This document shows positions 1-10,127 of a stretch of 42,559 bases of DNA, piece by piece. The stretch is from Bacteroidia bacterium (GTDB taxonomy: Bacteria; Bacteroidota; Bacteroidia; UBA4408). Numbering within the stretch: position 1 is the stretch's first letter; the number at the start of each line of letters is the position of its first letter. The stretch is taken from assembly GCA_023262495.1 (NCBI GenBank), contig JALRAS010000012.1:1-42559 (forward strand). The letters run 5' to 3'. The notes beneath the pieces are model-generated. The model searched no databases. It had not been told where the DNA came from and saw nothing but the letters and a program-made list of their open reading frames with translations. A program made the position numbers and the translations under genes.

Positions 1-635
1 ACACTACATCAGCACTCGAACAAATGACCGTGAAGGCGTTCGAGATTATACAAGTGGGCAGCTATGCTCATAGTGGAAAAAATTTGCTCTTCATTCAAAC
101 TGCGGTGCGTATCATTTCAAAGTATTTAAACGATGAAATTGAGCAACTGAATCGAGCTGCCAAAATCAGTATTATGCACATCGAAGAAAAATTCAAGACC
201 CACATGAAAGTAAGAGATGTAATGGTATTGTTACAAGGCAAAACAGATCGTATTGACAAATACAATGGAGCAATACGCATCATTGATTATAAAACAGGCA
301 GCGTTGATAAAAAGAAATTGAAAATTGAAACGGCAGATCAATTGTTTATGTCACACGAATATGACAAGGCCTTTCAATTGATGTTCTATCGATTGTTGTT
401 TGACGATCTAAAAAAATCGGATGATAATTTGATTACGGGGATATTGAGTTTACGCAAAATAAGTGATGGGTTGAATGTGGTGGAAACCGAAGATGTAAAT
501 GAGTTGATGAAAGATTTTAGAATCAAATTAAACTCACTGCTTGAAAAGCTGCTAGACGAGCATGGCATTTTTGAGCAAACAGACGATATCGATGTTTGTG
601 CCTATTGTGAATATAAAAACATCTGCATGAAATAA
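1..635 (+). CDS. PD-(D/E)XK nuclease family protein, AddB/RecB-like C-terminus (5' truncated)
   Basis: The reading frame is open from the left edge of the window; the track's ATG at 24 is only the first internal Met, so this is the 3' end of a longer gene. The fragment carries the RecB/AddB-type nuclease core: an acidic helix (HIEEKF), then GKTDRID, then IRIIDYKTG giving the D...D-x-K catalytic set, and a later QLMFYRLL helix matching the family's Q-x3-Y motif. The last residues, CAYCEYKNIC, look like the three C-terminal ligands of the [4Fe-4S] cluster that staples AddB/Cas4-type nuclease domains; the fourth Cys would lie upstream of the window. By family, such proteins process double-strand DNA ends for recombination with a partner helicase. 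The partner is not visible here. A Cas4-type or other RecB-like nuclease is possible, but no CRISPR genes are nearby. Confidence 0.8.
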   Translation, partial: TTSALEQMTVKAFEIIQVGSYAHSGKNLLFIQTAVRIISKYLNDEIEQLNRAAKISIMHIEEKFKTHMKVRDVMVLLQGKTDRIDKYNGAIRIIDYKTGSVDKKKLKIETADQLFMSHEYDKAFQLMFYRLLFDDLKKSDDNLITGILSLRKISDGLNVVETEDVNELMKDFRIKLNSLLEKLLDEHGIFEQTDDIDVCAYCEYKNICMK

Positions 636-751
636 GCACAAAACCAACAATAGCAAATGATTTAATGCAATGTTGATTAAAACAATGCTTGCCACACATG
701 AGTGAGAGATGAATGAGTAGCTCGTACATTTTTAAGGCCTTCATATTTTTA

Positions 752-760
752 TATTTTTGC
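752..760 (+). promoter_or_regulatory. Bacteroidota -7 promoter element (TATTTTTGC)
   Basis: A full match to TAnnTTTGY, 49 bases upstream of the TTG start at 809. No clear TTG/TTTG -33 box is present at the usual spacing, so this is a moderate call. It lies in the 173-base gap after the nuclease gene, which otherwise shows nothing recognisable. Confidence 0.45.
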
Positions 761-808
761 AGTGAATAAAAATTAATTTAAAGCGTTATCACAAAAAACA
801 CTTTCATT

Positions 809-2272
809 TTGAGATTACTTGTTGTCATCCTTTTTTCATTGTCTCTGCCATTTATCGCTTGTCGTAAAGAGGTTGGTTTTATTTCAGAAAAAAATACCAA
901 ACTCAATTTTTCTACCGACACTGTAATATTTGATACGGTATTCACGGAAGTGGGGTCAGCTACCCGACAGTTGAAAATATACAACCCATACAAAAAGAAA
1001 TTGCTGGTTAAAAAAATTTGGTTGGCAGGAGGTAGTAGCTCACAATTCCGTTTAAACATTGATGGCATACCGGGCAATACAGCTACCGATATTGAGATTA
1101 TGCCCGAAGACAGTTTATTCATTTTTGCAGAGGTAACTGTAAACCCGCTGAATGTAAACTCTCCTATGATAGTATCAGATAGTATTTTATTTGAAACCAA
1201 TGACAACATACAACATATCGACTTGGTGGCTTGGGGGCAGGATGCGCACTACATTAGGCCTAATTTTTACATAAAGGGTTTTCCACCGCTCAACATTGTA
1301 GCCAAAGAAAATAAAAGTGTGATTTGGACCAATGATAAACCCTACGTGATTTATGGTTACGCAGTAGTTGACAGCTCAGCCTGTCTAATAATTAAAGAAG
1401 GAACAAGGGTACACTTTGCAAAGAACTCTGGTCTTTGGATATACCGCTACGGCTGCTTGCAAGTTGAAGGCACAAAAGCTTCACCAGTTGTGTTTCAGGG
1501 TGCCAGATTAGATTATGACTACCGAGAAATACCAGGACAATGGGACAGGATTTGGATCAATGAGGGAGCCACTTCCAACATCAACTATGCTGAAATTAAA
1601 AATGGTTTCATTGGTTTGCAATTAGAAACAATCATTAGCAGAGAGGCCCCCGACAATACCTTACTAAATTTAAGAAATACAAAGATTTCGAATATGACTG
1701 CAGCAGGCATTCTCACCCGGTATTTCAATTTGCGCGCCTCCAATGTACTCGCTACCAATTGCGGAGAAAGCATATTAGCTATCACCCTTGGCGGCAAATA
1801 TGACTTTAGGCACTGCACCTTTGCTAACTTTTATTCGGGGGGCACGCAGCGACAGAGTCCTTCACTGGTAATTAACAATTACAATGATGTGCAAACCATT
1901 CCGCTCGACAGCTGCTATTTTGGCAATTGTATTGTGTATGGCAATATTGATAATGAAATTAGTATCGACAGCAAACCAGGGGCTGCCTTCAATTATTTAT
2001 TTGATCATACTTTAATTAAAATTGACCCTGAGATTAGCACCACAAGCACAGCAAATTATAACAACATCATCAAAAACCCTCCCAACATTTTAATCAACGG
2101 AGCTTCTTCACAACCGCTTTTTGCCAATCCGGGACTGCTCGATTATCGTTTGCGAACCAATGCACCTGCTATTGGTGCAGGATTACCTTCTATTGGGCAA
2201 CAAGTACCTTTAGATTTGGACGAGTATTCGCGAGATACTGAGCCCGATTTGGGTTGCTATGAGTTTCACTGA
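809..2272 (+). CDS. right-handed beta-helix lipoprotein (choice-of-anchor-Q-like C-terminus)
   Basis: A 487-residue protein starting with TTG; the frame closes at a TAA at 779 and no ATG lies upstream. The first 18 residues are a lipoprotein signal peptide ending in LPFIAC, so Cys18 should be lipidated and the protein anchored in an envelope membrane, probably the outer membrane. Residues ~25-150 resemble the beta-sandwich that precedes such helices. From ~165 the chain is rich in short Asn/Ile/Leu turns typical of a parallel beta-helix (for example GLQLETIISRE, HCTFANFYSGG). The end has PAIGAG followed by PDLGCYEF, the usual close of choice-of-anchor-Q-type beta-helix proteins. Substrate and role are unknown; carbohydrate binding or cleavage is only a family-level guess. 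Its last 7 bases overlap the convergent DUF1801 gene. Confidence 0.75.
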   Translation: MRLLVVILFSLSLPFIACRKEVGFISEKNTKLNFSTDTVIFDTVFTEVGSATRQLKIYNPYKKKLLVKKIWLAGGSSSQFRLNIDGIPGNTATDIEIMPEDSLFIFAEVTVNPLNVNSPMIVSDSILFETNDNIQHIDLVAWGQDAHYIRPNFYIKGFPPLNIVAKENKSVIWTNDKPYVIYGYAVVDSSACLIIKEGTRVHFAKNSGLWIYRYGCLQVEGTKASPVVFQGARLDYDYREIPGQWDRIWINEGATSNINYAEIKNGFIGLQLETIISREAPDNTLLNLRNTKISNMTAAGILTRYFNLRASNVLATNCGESILAITLGGKYDFRHCTFANFYSGGTQRQSPSLVINNYNDVQTIPLDSCYFGNCIVYGNIDNEISIDSKPGAAFNYLFDHTLIKIDPEISTTSTANYNNIIKNPPNILINGASSQPLFANPGLLDYRLRTNAPAIGAGLPSIGQQVPLDLDEYSRDTEPDLGCYEFH

Positions 2273-2622
2273 TGCTTGTTTGCTTGATCTATTAATAGCG
2301 CTTCGGCAAACACTTCCGCTATCATCTCAAGATTGATATCAGTAATCTCATTAATGGTAATGCCCTTAACTATTTTCCTATTTGCGGCCTTCAAATAACT
2401 ACGTTCGGTGAGTTTAAACCCATTAAGAAAACAAACCTCAATCCCTTTATTCTTCATTGGTTTTAAATAACAAATCCATTTGATACCATCATAAAACAAA
2501 AGGCGATATCTTATTTTAGTTTTTACTCCGTGAAAGGTCATCAATAACCTATGTAACTCCCAGAGCATGAATCGCTGATGAGGATGCTCAATACTTTCAA
2601 TGTATGTATCTACTGTTGTCAA
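2266..2622 (-). CDS. DUF1801 domain protein (start revised to TTG)
   Basis: The track ORF begins at 2679, but a perfect minus-strand -7 element (TAAATTTGT, 2639-2647) lies inside its first codons, so those cannot be translated from that transcript. The TTG at 2622 gives TTVDTYIESIEHPHQ, the usual beginning of DUF1801 proteins (short lead, then an E-Y-I-type helix), and a 118-residue product. The core YRLLFYDGIKWICYL and VCFLNGFKL fits the fold. Family members are small soluble proteins with no established reaction. A second, more divergent DUF1801 protein lies at 10177. The 3' end overlaps the convergent beta-helix gene by 7 bases. Confidence 0.65.
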   Translation of the reverse strand: MTTVDTYIESIEHPHQRFMLWELHRLLMTFHGVKTKIRYRLLFYDGIKWICYLKPMKNKGIEVCFLNGFKLTERSYLKAANRKIVKGITINEITDINLEMIAEVFAEALLIDQANKHQ

Positions 2623-2638
2623 ATTGTTGCGATCAATT

Positions 2639-2647
2639 ACAAATTTA
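2639..2647 (-). promoter_or_regulatory. -7 promoter element (TAAATTTGT) for the DUF1801 gene
   Basis: A perfect TAnnTTTGY match on the minus strand, 16 bases before the proposed TTG start at 2622. It decides the start of that gene. No -33 box is obvious. Confidence 0.5.
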
Positions 2648-2877
2648 AACCAAATTCCGCATTTTAAATAGGAAATCATAAAACCTACTATTATTCAATA
2701 CAATGCACCATGTATTATCATTAGTTGCTAGATGGGAAACCCATAATAAAATCACCAATGCGATAATTTTTTACCTGCTTCCGATGAACTCGGGTTAATT
2801 CCTTCACGATATGTGGGGATGAAATACGTGATACCAATGTAATTAGCGTTACAAGTTTCTTATTCTAAACGATTGAT

Positions 2878-2886
2878 TAACTTTGC
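2878..2886 (+). promoter_or_regulatory. -7 promoter element (TAACTTTGC) abutting the rimO start
   Basis: A perfect TAnnTTTGY match ending only 3 bases before the rimO ATG at 2890. A TTTC at 2856-2859, 18 bases upstream, is a near-match to the TTTG -33 box. If functional, transcription would start at or next to the ATG, giving a leaderless message. The rest of the 2680-2877 gap shows no gene. Confidence 0.45.
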
Positions 2887-2889
2887 CAC

Positions 2890-4209
2890 ATGAAAACCAA
2901 AACGCTCAAAAAAAATAAAGTGAATGTAATCACACTTGGCTGCTCAAAGAATATTGTTGACAGCGAGGTGCTTATGGGGCAGTTGCGCGCCAATCATTTT
3001 GAAGTAGAACACGAGAGCAGCAATGACGATGCAGCTGTTGTTATCATCAATACCTGCGGATTTATTGACAATGCCAAACAAGAAAGTATTGATACCATCC
3101 TAAAATTTTCGGCTGCCAAACAAAACGGAAAAATTGACAAGTTGTATGTTACAGGATGTTTGAGCGAAAGATACAAACCTGAGTTGGAAAAGGAAATTCC
3201 TCATGTAGATGCTTATTTTGGCACAAGAGATTTACCAAGAATATTAAAAACACTGAAAGCCGACTACAAGCAAGAGCTGTTGGGAGAGCGCTTACTGACT
3301 ACACCTAATCATTCGGCCTATTTTAAAATTTCTGAAGGATGCGACCGGCCGTGCTCCTTTTGCGCCATTCCATTAATGCGTGGCAAGCATGTTTCTGTGC
3401 CTGTGGAAGACCTGGTTAAACAAGCTGGGCAATTGGCAAAAAATGGTACTAAGGAATTAATGATTATTGCGCAAGACAGCACCTATTATGGTTTAGATTT
3501 ATATAAAGAAAGAAAGTTAGCGTATTTACTTGAGCGATTATCAGAGGTGGAGGGAATAGATTGGTTGCGCTTGCATTATGCCTTCCCGAGTGGCTTTCCT
3601 GCCGATGTGCTTGATGTGATAAAGCATAACCAAAAGGTTTGCAATTATCTAGACATGCCTTTACAGCATATCTCCGACAATATGTTAAAGAGTATGCGAA
3701 GAGGCACCACCAAACAAAAAACCATCGATTTGGTGAATATGATACGTGATAAGGTTCCCAACATTGCTATCAGAACAACATTGATTGCCGGTTATCCCGG
3801 AGAAACAGAAAAAGATCACGAAGAAATGGCTGAATGGGTAAGCAACAGCCGATTTGACCGCCTAGGTATTTTCACTTATTCACATGAAGACAACACACAT
3901 GCCTTTTCACTCATTGACAATGTTCCTGCAAAGGTAAAACAGAAAAGGGCTGACCACATTATGAGCATACAACAACAAATTTCAAAGGAGTTGAACGAGG
4001 AAAAAATTGGAAAGACATTTAAAGTTTTGTTTGACAAAAAAGAAGGAGATTACTTTGTTGGTCGCACTGAACAAGACTCTGCAGAGGTTGACAATGAGGT
4101 TTTAGTAGATGCCAAAACTAATTATGTGCGCGTTGGAGACTTTGCCGATATTGAGATTACCGGTGCCGAAGACTATGACTTGTTTGGTGTACGAGCAGAT
4201 AAACAATGA
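2890..4209 (+). CDS. rimO: ribosomal protein uS12 methylthiotransferase RimO
   Basis: A 439-residue radical-SAM methylthiotransferase of standard family length. It adds a methylthio group to a conserved Asp of ribosomal protein S12 using two [4Fe-4S] clusters. The N-terminal UPF0004 domain carries the three auxiliary-cluster cysteines in VITLGCSKN, INTCGF and VTGCLSERY. The radical-SAM domain has the CxxxCxxC motif in EGCDRPCSFCAIP. The C-terminal ~65 residues (TFKVLFDKKEGDYFVGRTEQD...) form the TRAM domain. LGCSKNIVDSE together with the S12-type DRPCSFCAIPLMRG motif favours RimO over MiaB or MtaB. The ATG at 2890 sits directly before the first conserved strand, so no later start is possible. 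It converges on the SpoIIE gene. Confidence 0.95.
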   Translation: MKTKTLKKNKVNVITLGCSKNIVDSEVLMGQLRANHFEVEHESSNDDAAVVIINTCGFIDNAKQESIDTILKFSAAKQNGKIDKLYVTGCLSERYKPELEKEIPHVDAYFGTRDLPRILKTLKADYKQELLGERLLTTPNHSAYFKISEGCDRPCSFCAIPLMRGKHVSVPVEDLVKQAGQLAKNGTKELMIIAQDSTYYGLDLYKERKLAYLLERLSEVEGIDWLRLHYAFPSGFPADVLDVIKHNQKVCNYLDMPLQHISDNMLKSMRRGTTKQKTIDLVNMIRDKVPNIAIRTTLIAGYPGETEKDHEEMAEWVSNSRFDRLGIFTYSHEDNTHAFSLIDNVPAKVKQKRADHIMSIQQQISKELNEEKIGKTFKVLFDKKEGDYFVGRTEQDSAEVDNEVLVDAKTNYVRVGDFADIEITGAEDYDLFGVRADKQ

Positions 4210-4261
4210 TTGCTTTGAGGAGCATCAAACTATCTGATGATTTTCTTTATTAAACAATGGA

Positions 4262-6529
4262 TTAAACTGCAACGCCAATGATACACACATCATCAATTTG
4301 ATCGTAGTCACCTTTCCACATGGTAAAGAATCTCTCCATCATTTCAAGTTGAGTGACCATGCTGTTGCTTTGATGCGCAAGAATGAGCTCGCGTAAATGT
4401 TTTACCTTTAATTTTTTTCCTTTATCACCGCCAAATTGATCAGCAAGTCCATCGGTGAAAATATAAAACTTATCTCCCTTCTTTAATTGAATTTGGTGTG
4501 TATCAAAATTTGTGGGCTTGTCATATTTTCCTACGGGCTGCCTATTGGGCTTGTATTCAATCATCTCTTGATTTCTTACAATCCAAAGTGGATTATTGGC
4601 ACCTGCCCAATATAGGTTGTACGTTTTAAAATCAAATACGCAAAGTGAGATATCCATACCATCGCTTACTTCAATTTCGCTTTTAGCGAATGTCTCAATC
4701 ACCAAATTTCTAACCTTATCAAGAATTTTACCCGGATCGATAAGATAAAACTCGTTCACAGCTCTGTTGAGTGCATTGCTACAAAAAATACTGATCATGG
4801 CCCCCGGAACACCATGACCTGTGCAATCGGCTACAGCAAAATATACGCATTGCGAAGGATCGATATGCGTATCTGCAGGTTTTAAAAAATTGCCCGCCTC
4901 ATCTTTTGGAAACGTGTCGAGCCAATAAAAATCGCCTGCCACTATATCCTTTGGTTGGTAGTACACATAGTAGTTGGGGAAGTAACTGTTGATTAATTTT
5001 TTTGAGGGGAGAATGGCTTCTTGCAGGCGTTTGGCATAAACAATAGAGTCGTATATTTCTTTATTTTTTTCTTCGAGAATACTTTTCTGTAAAGCAATAC
5101 TGTCTTTTTGTTTTTCGAGATAATCTTTTTGTTTTTCGATTAGGGCTTTTTGCCTGCGCATGATTCTGAGTCGGCTATTTATAAATAATGACAGAATAAC
5201 CAACATTACCAAACCGGCAATCAAAACGTTTCTCCGTGTTCTTTCATTGTTTAGTTTTGCCTGTTGTGCTTCAATTTGAGCTTTCTGAAGTTGCTTTTCC
5301 GATGCATTTCTTATGCTATCTTGGGCAGTTTTTTTCTCAAACTCAAACATCAATTCTTTTCTCAAAACATCTTTTTTATTCTCTTGTCCATTGATGCTAT
5401 CGCGCAAAACCACATAATTTTCATAAGCAGATAAAGCTTTAGCATAGTTACCTTTGATTTTTTCTATTTCATAGAATTGAAGTCTGCAATCTTTTTCAAC
5501 ATCAATATGATTTAGATCTTTGGCAATAGTAAGTGCCATTTGTGCATTTTCTTCAGCTAACTTTAACAAATTATCATTCTTGGAAACAATTTTACTACGG
5601 TATTTTGATTTGTACATTTCGATGTATACCGTGCATAAGTTCTTCAAATTAATAGCAACTTCTTTTTTTGAGTTCAAGGCTTGATATTTTTGATTAGATT
5701 GGTTGATGAAGCTGAGTGCTGTATCAAAATCTTTATTCTCGATATAGATGCCTGCAATATTGGCGAGTGTATTGGCAATACTACGATCGTCCTTAGCTTG
5801 CTCAAACATCTTCAATGCTTCATTGGAATAATGTAAGGCTTTATCACGCGCTTTCTTTTTCATATACAATACCCCAATACTTTGAATATGTTTTGCTTGA
5901 CCATTTATGTTACCCATCAGCTTATCAATATCGTTGGCTTTAAAGGCAAACTCCAGCGCTTTGTCTATTTGACCGAGATCGGTATAAACCAATACGATAT
6001 TTCCATAGCATGTTGACAACCCTTTTTGAAAATCAATTTCTTCGAACAAATGAATGGACTTGAAATAATATTCAAGCGCTTTTGAAAAATTAGCTTGATT
6101 ATAGTATATCAACCCAATATTCATAAGATTGCTTCCCATGCCTTTTTTGTTCCCATTTCTGCTTTCAGCCTCCAACGCTTTTTGATAATATTTAAGTGCA
6201 TTGGCGTAATCAGACAAACCATAGTAATTTACACCAATAAAACGATTAGCTTTTGCCTGACCATTAATAAAATTGAGTTTTTCGGCAAGTTGCAATGCTT
6301 GCTGACCTGCGGCAATTCCCTTTTCGGGATTGATATTGAAGTAGGCAAACGCAATTTCACATAAAGAATTTACCTTGTTGGTATCTTGCAAATCATTTTT
6401 TACAATGTGATATTCTATTGAGTCGATTCTCTCTTGCCCTTGCTTTTGGGCGAATACAGTTGTTTTAGCAATTAAAATCAGAGAAACAATTGCAAAAAAC
6501 ACACTTCGATGCGAAACAAGTTTAATCAT
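4262..6529 (-). CDS. TPR-repeat, membrane-anchored SpoIIE-type PP2C phosphatase
   Basis: A 755-residue sensor-type Ser/Thr phosphatase. Residues 1-28 form a signal peptide ending at VFAQ. Residues ~50-380 carry about seven TPR helix pairs (for example NIGLIYYNQANFSKALEYY), which should face the periplasm. A coiled coil follows (~385-432), a single transmembrane helix at ~434-452, a second coiled coil (~455-500), then the cytoplasmic SpoIIE/PP2C domain (~515-755). The metal-binding acidic motifs are all present: VAGDFYWLD, VADCTGHGVPGA, FTDGLADQFGG and QIDDVCIIGV, so an active phosphatase is likely. By family these act on anti-sigma-factor antagonists or similar phosphoproteins; no such partner lies in this window. 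It follows icmF with a 45-base gap on the same strand and may be cotranscribed. Confidence 0.9.
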   Translation of the reverse strand: MIKLVSHRSVFFAIVSLILIAKTTVFAQKQGQERIDSIEYHIVKNDLQDTNKVNSLCEIAFAYFNINPEKGIAAGQQALQLAEKLNFINGQAKANRFIGVNYYGLSDYANALKYYQKALEAESRNGNKKGMGSNLMNIGLIYYNQANFSKALEYYFKSIHLFEEIDFQKGLSTCYGNIVLVYTDLGQIDKALEFAFKANDIDKLMGNINGQAKHIQSIGVLYMKKKARDKALHYSNEALKMFEQAKDDRSIANTLANIAGIYIENKDFDTALSFINQSNQKYQALNSKKEVAINLKNLCTVYIEMYKSKYRSKIVSKNDNLLKLAEENAQMALTIAKDLNHIDVEKDCRLQFYEIEKIKGNYAKALSAYENYVVLRDSINGQENKKDVLRKELMFEFEKKTAQDSIRNASEKQLQKAQIEAQQAKLNNERTRRNVLIAGLVMLVILSLFINSRLRIMRRQKALIEKQKDYLEKQKDSIALQKSILEEKNKEIYDSIVYAKRLQEAILPSKKLINSYFPNYYVYYQPKDIVAGDFYWLDTFPKDEAGNFLKPADTHIDPSQCVYFAVADCTGHGVPGAMISIFCSNALNRAVNEFYLIDPGKILDKVRNLVIETFAKSEIEVSDGMDISLCVFDFKTYNLYWAGANNPLWIVRNQEMIEYKPNRQPVGKYDKPTNFDTHQIQLKKGDKFYIFTDGLADQFGGDKGKKLKVKHLRELILAHQSNSMVTQLEMMERFFTMWKGDYDQIDDVCIIGVAV

Positions 6530-6574
6530 CCACGATTATTGATTAGTAATGTTCATATAAAAAGCTTTCATCAT

Positions 6575-9500
6575 TTACATATTCCTTCTATACTGACCGC
6601 CAACCTCAAACAAAGTGTTGGTAATTTGACCGAGAGAGCAATACTTTACGGCTTCCATCAATTCAACAAATAGATTTTGATTATTGATTGCTGCATGTTT
6701 CAGGTTTTCGAAGAGCTGAGGACTTTTATCCTCACAAGTTTTATGCAGCTGCTCCAACATATTGATTTGATATTCTTTCTCTTCTTTGGTTGCTCTTATA
6801 ACCTCGGCCGGAATCACCGTTGGTGAGCCCTTAGAAGAAAGAAATGTGTTGACACCAATGATCGGAAATTCACCTGTATGCTTGAGCGTTTCGTAGTACA
6901 AGCTTTCTTCTTGTATTTTGCCGCGCTGATACATTGTTTCCATGGCACCAAGCACACCGCCCCGCTCATTAATTTTGTCAAACTCAGCCAAAACAGCCTC
7001 TTCAACCAAATCGGTCAGCTCTTCAATGATAAAAGAACCCTGCATAGGATTTTCGTTTTTAGCAAGCCCTAATTCACGATTAATGATCAACTGAATGGCC
7101 ATTGCCCTTCTCACACTTTCCTCGGTTGGTGTTGTAATTGCCTCATCGTAGGCATTGGTATGCAAACTATTGCAATTATCATATATTGCATACAGCGCTT
7201 GAAGTGTTGTTCTTATATCGTTAAAATCAATTTCCTGTGCGTGCAGTGAACGACCACTTGTTTGAATATGGTACTTCAACATTTGAGAACGTTCATTGGC
7301 ATTGTATTTCAACTTCATTGCTTTGGCCCAAATTCTTCTTGCTACTCTTCCAATTACCGCGTATTCAGGATCAATTCCATTACTAAAAAAGAACGACAAG
7401 TTAGGTGCAAAAGAATCGATGTGCATGCCTCTGCTTAAATAATACTCAACAAAGGTAAATCCATTACTTAAGGTGAGGGCGAGCTGTGTGATTGGATTGG
7501 CTCCCGCTTCAGCAATATGATAACCGCTAATAGAAACCGAATAAAAATTTCTGACATTGTTATCAATAAAATACTGTTGCACATCCCCCATCAAACGGAG
7601 AGAGAACTCAGTACTGAATATACAGGTATTTTGCGCCTGATCTTCTTTTAAAATATCGGCCTGCACAGTACCGCGCACAGCAGAAAGTGTTTCGGCTTTA
7701 ATTTTCTTATACACATCAGGAGGAAGCACCTGATCTCCGGTTACACCAAGTAGCATCAATCCTAAACAATCATTACCTGCCGGAATCTCTCCCTGGTATG
7801 AGGGGCGCTTGGTGCCTTTGGCTCGATAAATGGCCTCAATTTTTTCATTGACTTCTTTTTCAAGACCATTTTTCTTGATATAAATTTCGCATTGTTGATC
7901 GATGGCGGCATTCATATAAAATGCAGCAATAATGGCAGCTGGCCCATTGATGGTCATACTTACCGAGGTATTGGGTGAAGCCAAATTAAAACCACTGTAA
8001 AGTTTTTTTGCATCATCAAGACAGCATACCGATACACCGCTGTTCCCAATCTTTCCATAAATATCAGGGCGATGATCTGGGTCGTTGCCATATAGTGTAA
8101 CACTATCAAATGCGGTGCTCAAACGCTTAGCAGGCAAACCCATACTTACATAGTGGAAACGTTTATTGGTGCGCTCTGGTCCGCCTTCTCCGGCAAACAT
8201 ACGTGTTGGGTCCTCTCCCTCTCTTTTGAAAGGATAAATTCCGGAAGTATATGGAAACTCACCCGGCACATTCTCCTGTAATGTCCACCTCAACAAATCA
8301 CCCCACGCCTTATATCTGGGTGTGCTTACCTTTGGCACCAGTGTATGCGACAATGACTCGTAATGGGTAGCCACTTTGATTTCCTTATCGCGCACCTTAA
8401 AAATATAATGCTCATTTTTGTACAACTGAAACTTGGCCTGCATACTTTCAATAATCTTTTTATTTTTAGGATCAAGTTCTAGCAACAATTTATCGAATGC
8501 GGCTTTTATCACCTTCATAAAGTCGAGGGTATCTTTTTTAGATGCCTTCAATAGATAATCCCAAAGCAGTTCAAAGCTATCAAAAGATTGCTCCTTTGCA
8601 TCAGACAAAGTAAAGCCTGTTTGCACAATACCATATAGTTTTTGCGCAATTTCGGCTTGCTTATTTGCCCAAGTATCGTAGTTTCTATTATTCTCTGTAA
8701 TCTCGCTCAAATAACGAGTTCTGTGTGGAGGAATGATGTAAATTTTCTCACTCATCTCCTTTGTAATCGCAATATTTGATTTGAGCGGGGCACCGGTTTT
8801 TTCAACCAATTTATCCATCACTGCTTTGTACAGTCGATTCATGCCGGGGTCGTTAAACTGAGAGGCAATGGTACCAAAAACAGGAATATCCTCATCGTCA
8901 ATATCCCATAGCTGGTGATTACGTTTGTATTGTTTTTTCACATCACGAAGCGCATCGAGTGCTCCTCTTTTATCGAATTTATTGAGCGCAATGATGTCGG
9001 CAAAGTCAAGCATATCAATCTTTTCGAGTTGTGTAGCTGCTCCATATTCAGGCGTCATTACATACAAACTCATATTACTGTGTTCAATAATTTCGGTATC
9101 CGATTGACCAATTCCGGAGGTTTCTAAAATGATCAAATCAAAATGAGCGGCCTTTAATACATCAACGGCCTCTTTTACATGCTTGCTGAGCGCAAGATTA
9201 CTTTGGCGCGTTGCCAAAGAACGCATGTAAACACGTTCGTTGCGTATGCTGTTCATCCTGATACGGTCGCCAAGCAGCGCACCACCTGTTTTTCTTTTGC
9301 TTGGATCCACCGAAACAATGGCAATCTTTTTATCTTCAAAATCATACAAAAATCTTCTCACCAATTCATCAACCAATGATGACTTTCCGGCACCACCTGT
9401 ACCCGTAATTCCGAGGATAGGTGTAACCGTGTTGCTGCTGTCTTTTTTGGGAGCGCCTGCATCCAATATTTCGGGATAAAATTTTGCGAACTCCTCAGGA

Positions 9501-10027
9501 AAATTTTCTGCCGATGAAATCAACCTTGCAATGCTCTTGAAATCTCGCTCCTTAAGATGCTTCACCTCGCCATTCAATTGTTTTCCTGTTGCAAAATCAC
9601 ACTGCTCCAACATATGATTAATCATTCCCTGCAGGCCCATTGCACGTCCGTCATCAGGGCTATAAATTCGTGTGATACCGTACTCATGTAGTTCCGCTAT
9701 TTCTTCGGGGAGAATTACACCACCGCCACCACCAAAAATCTTTATATGTCCGCAACCTCTTTCTTTTAACAAATCAAACATGTACTTAAAGTACTCCATG
9801 TGTCCTCCTTGATAAGAAGTGAGCGCAATGGCATTGGCATCTTCTTGAATGGCACAATTAACAACCTCGAGCGCACTCCTATCGTGCCCCAAGTGAATTA
9901 CCTCCGCCCCACTGCTTTGTATAATTCTTCTCATGATGTTGATAGAGGCATCGTGACCATCAAACAAAGAAGCGGCAGTAACAATTCTTATTTTATGCTT
10001 CGGTTTATAAGGAGCAGTTGTAATCAT
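6575..10027 (-). CDS. icmF: fused isobutyryl-CoA mutase IcmF (B12 domain + G-protein chaperone + mutase)
   Basis: An 1150-residue fusion. Residues ~12-150 are the cobalamin-binding domain with LFDGHDAS (His25 is the expected lower axial ligand). Residues ~200-420 are the MeaB-like GTPase chaperone with P-loop GTGGAGKSS and a LNKFDKRG base-recognition motif. Residues ~550-1150 are the mutase barrel. Two substrate-reading positions point to isobutyryl-CoA rather than methylmalonyl-CoA: Phe611 in RMFAGEGG, where methylmalonyl-CoA mutase has Tyr, and Gln799 in DQAQNTCIF, where it has Arg. It should interconvert isobutyryl- and butyryl-CoA with adenosylcobalamin in the cytoplasm. Automatic annotation often calls this family 'methylmalonyl-CoA mutase'. 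No B12 riboswitch is recognisable upstream. Only one-mismatch -7 boxes are present (10046-10054 and 10077-10085). Confidence 0.92.
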   Translation of the reverse strand: MITTAPYKPKHKIRIVTAASLFDGHDASINIMRRIIQSSGAEVIHLGHDRSALEVVNCAIQEDANAIALTSYQGGHMEYFKYMFDLLKERGCGHIKIFGGGGGVILPEEIAELHEYGITRIYSPDDGRAMGLQGMINHMLEQCDFATGKQLNGEVKHLKERDFKSIARLISSAENFPEEFAKFYPEILDAGAPKKDSSNTVTPILGITGTGGAGKSSLVDELVRRFLYDFEDKKIAIVSVDPSKRKTGGALLGDRIRMNSIRNERVYMRSLATRQSNLALSKHVKEAVDVLKAAHFDLIILETSGIGQSDTEIIEHSNMSLYVMTPEYGAATQLEKIDMLDFADIIALNKFDKRGALDALRDVKKQYKRNHQLWDIDDEDIPVFGTIASQFNDPGMNRLYKAVMDKLVEKTGAPLKSNIAITKEMSEKIYIIPPHRTRYLSEITENNRNYDTWANKQAEIAQKLYGIVQTGFTLSDAKEQSFDSFELLWDYLLKASKKDTLDFMKVIKAAFDKLLLELDPKNKKIIESMQAKFQLYKNEHYIFKVRDKEIKVATHYESLSHTLVPKVSTPRYKAWGDLLRWTLQENVPGEFPYTSGIYPFKREGEDPTRMFAGEGGPERTNKRFHYVSMGLPAKRLSTAFDSVTLYGNDPDHRPDIYGKIGNSGVSVCCLDDAKKLYSGFNLASPNTSVSMTINGPAAIIAAFYMNAAIDQQCEIYIKKNGLEKEVNEKIEAIYRAKGTKRPSYQGEIPAGNDCLGLMLLGVTGDQVLPPDVYKKIKAETLSAVRGTVQADILKEDQAQNTCIFSTEFSLRLMGDVQQYFIDNNVRNFYSVSISGYHIAEAGANPITQLALTLSNGFTFVEYYLSRGMHIDSFAPNLSFFFSNGIDPEYAVIGRVARRIWAKAMKLKYNANERSQMLKYHIQTSGRSLHAQEIDFNDIRTTLQALYAIYDNCNSLHTNAYDEAITTPTEESVRRAMAIQLIINRELGLAKNENPMQGSFIIEELTDLVEEAVLAEFDKINERGGVLGAMETMYQRGKIQEESLYYETLKHTGEFPIIGVNTFLSSKGSPTVIPAEVIRATKEEKEYQINMLEQLHKTCEDKSPQLFENLKHAAINNQNLFVELMEAVKYCSLGQITNTLFEVGGQYRRNM

Positions 10028-10127
10028 AAAGCTTTATTTTAATGCACAAATTTGGTAATTTTTTCGGTATAGCAGGGCAAAAATTAGCTTTTTAAATTTT
10101 AGGGCTCAATATCAACAAATTAGCAGG

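Noticed and set aside
1-635. Cas4 of a CRISPR system
   Set aside because: The Cys-rich tail and nuclease motifs fit Cas4, but equally AddB; no array or other cas gene is present and the frame continues beyond the window as expected for a long AddB-like protein.
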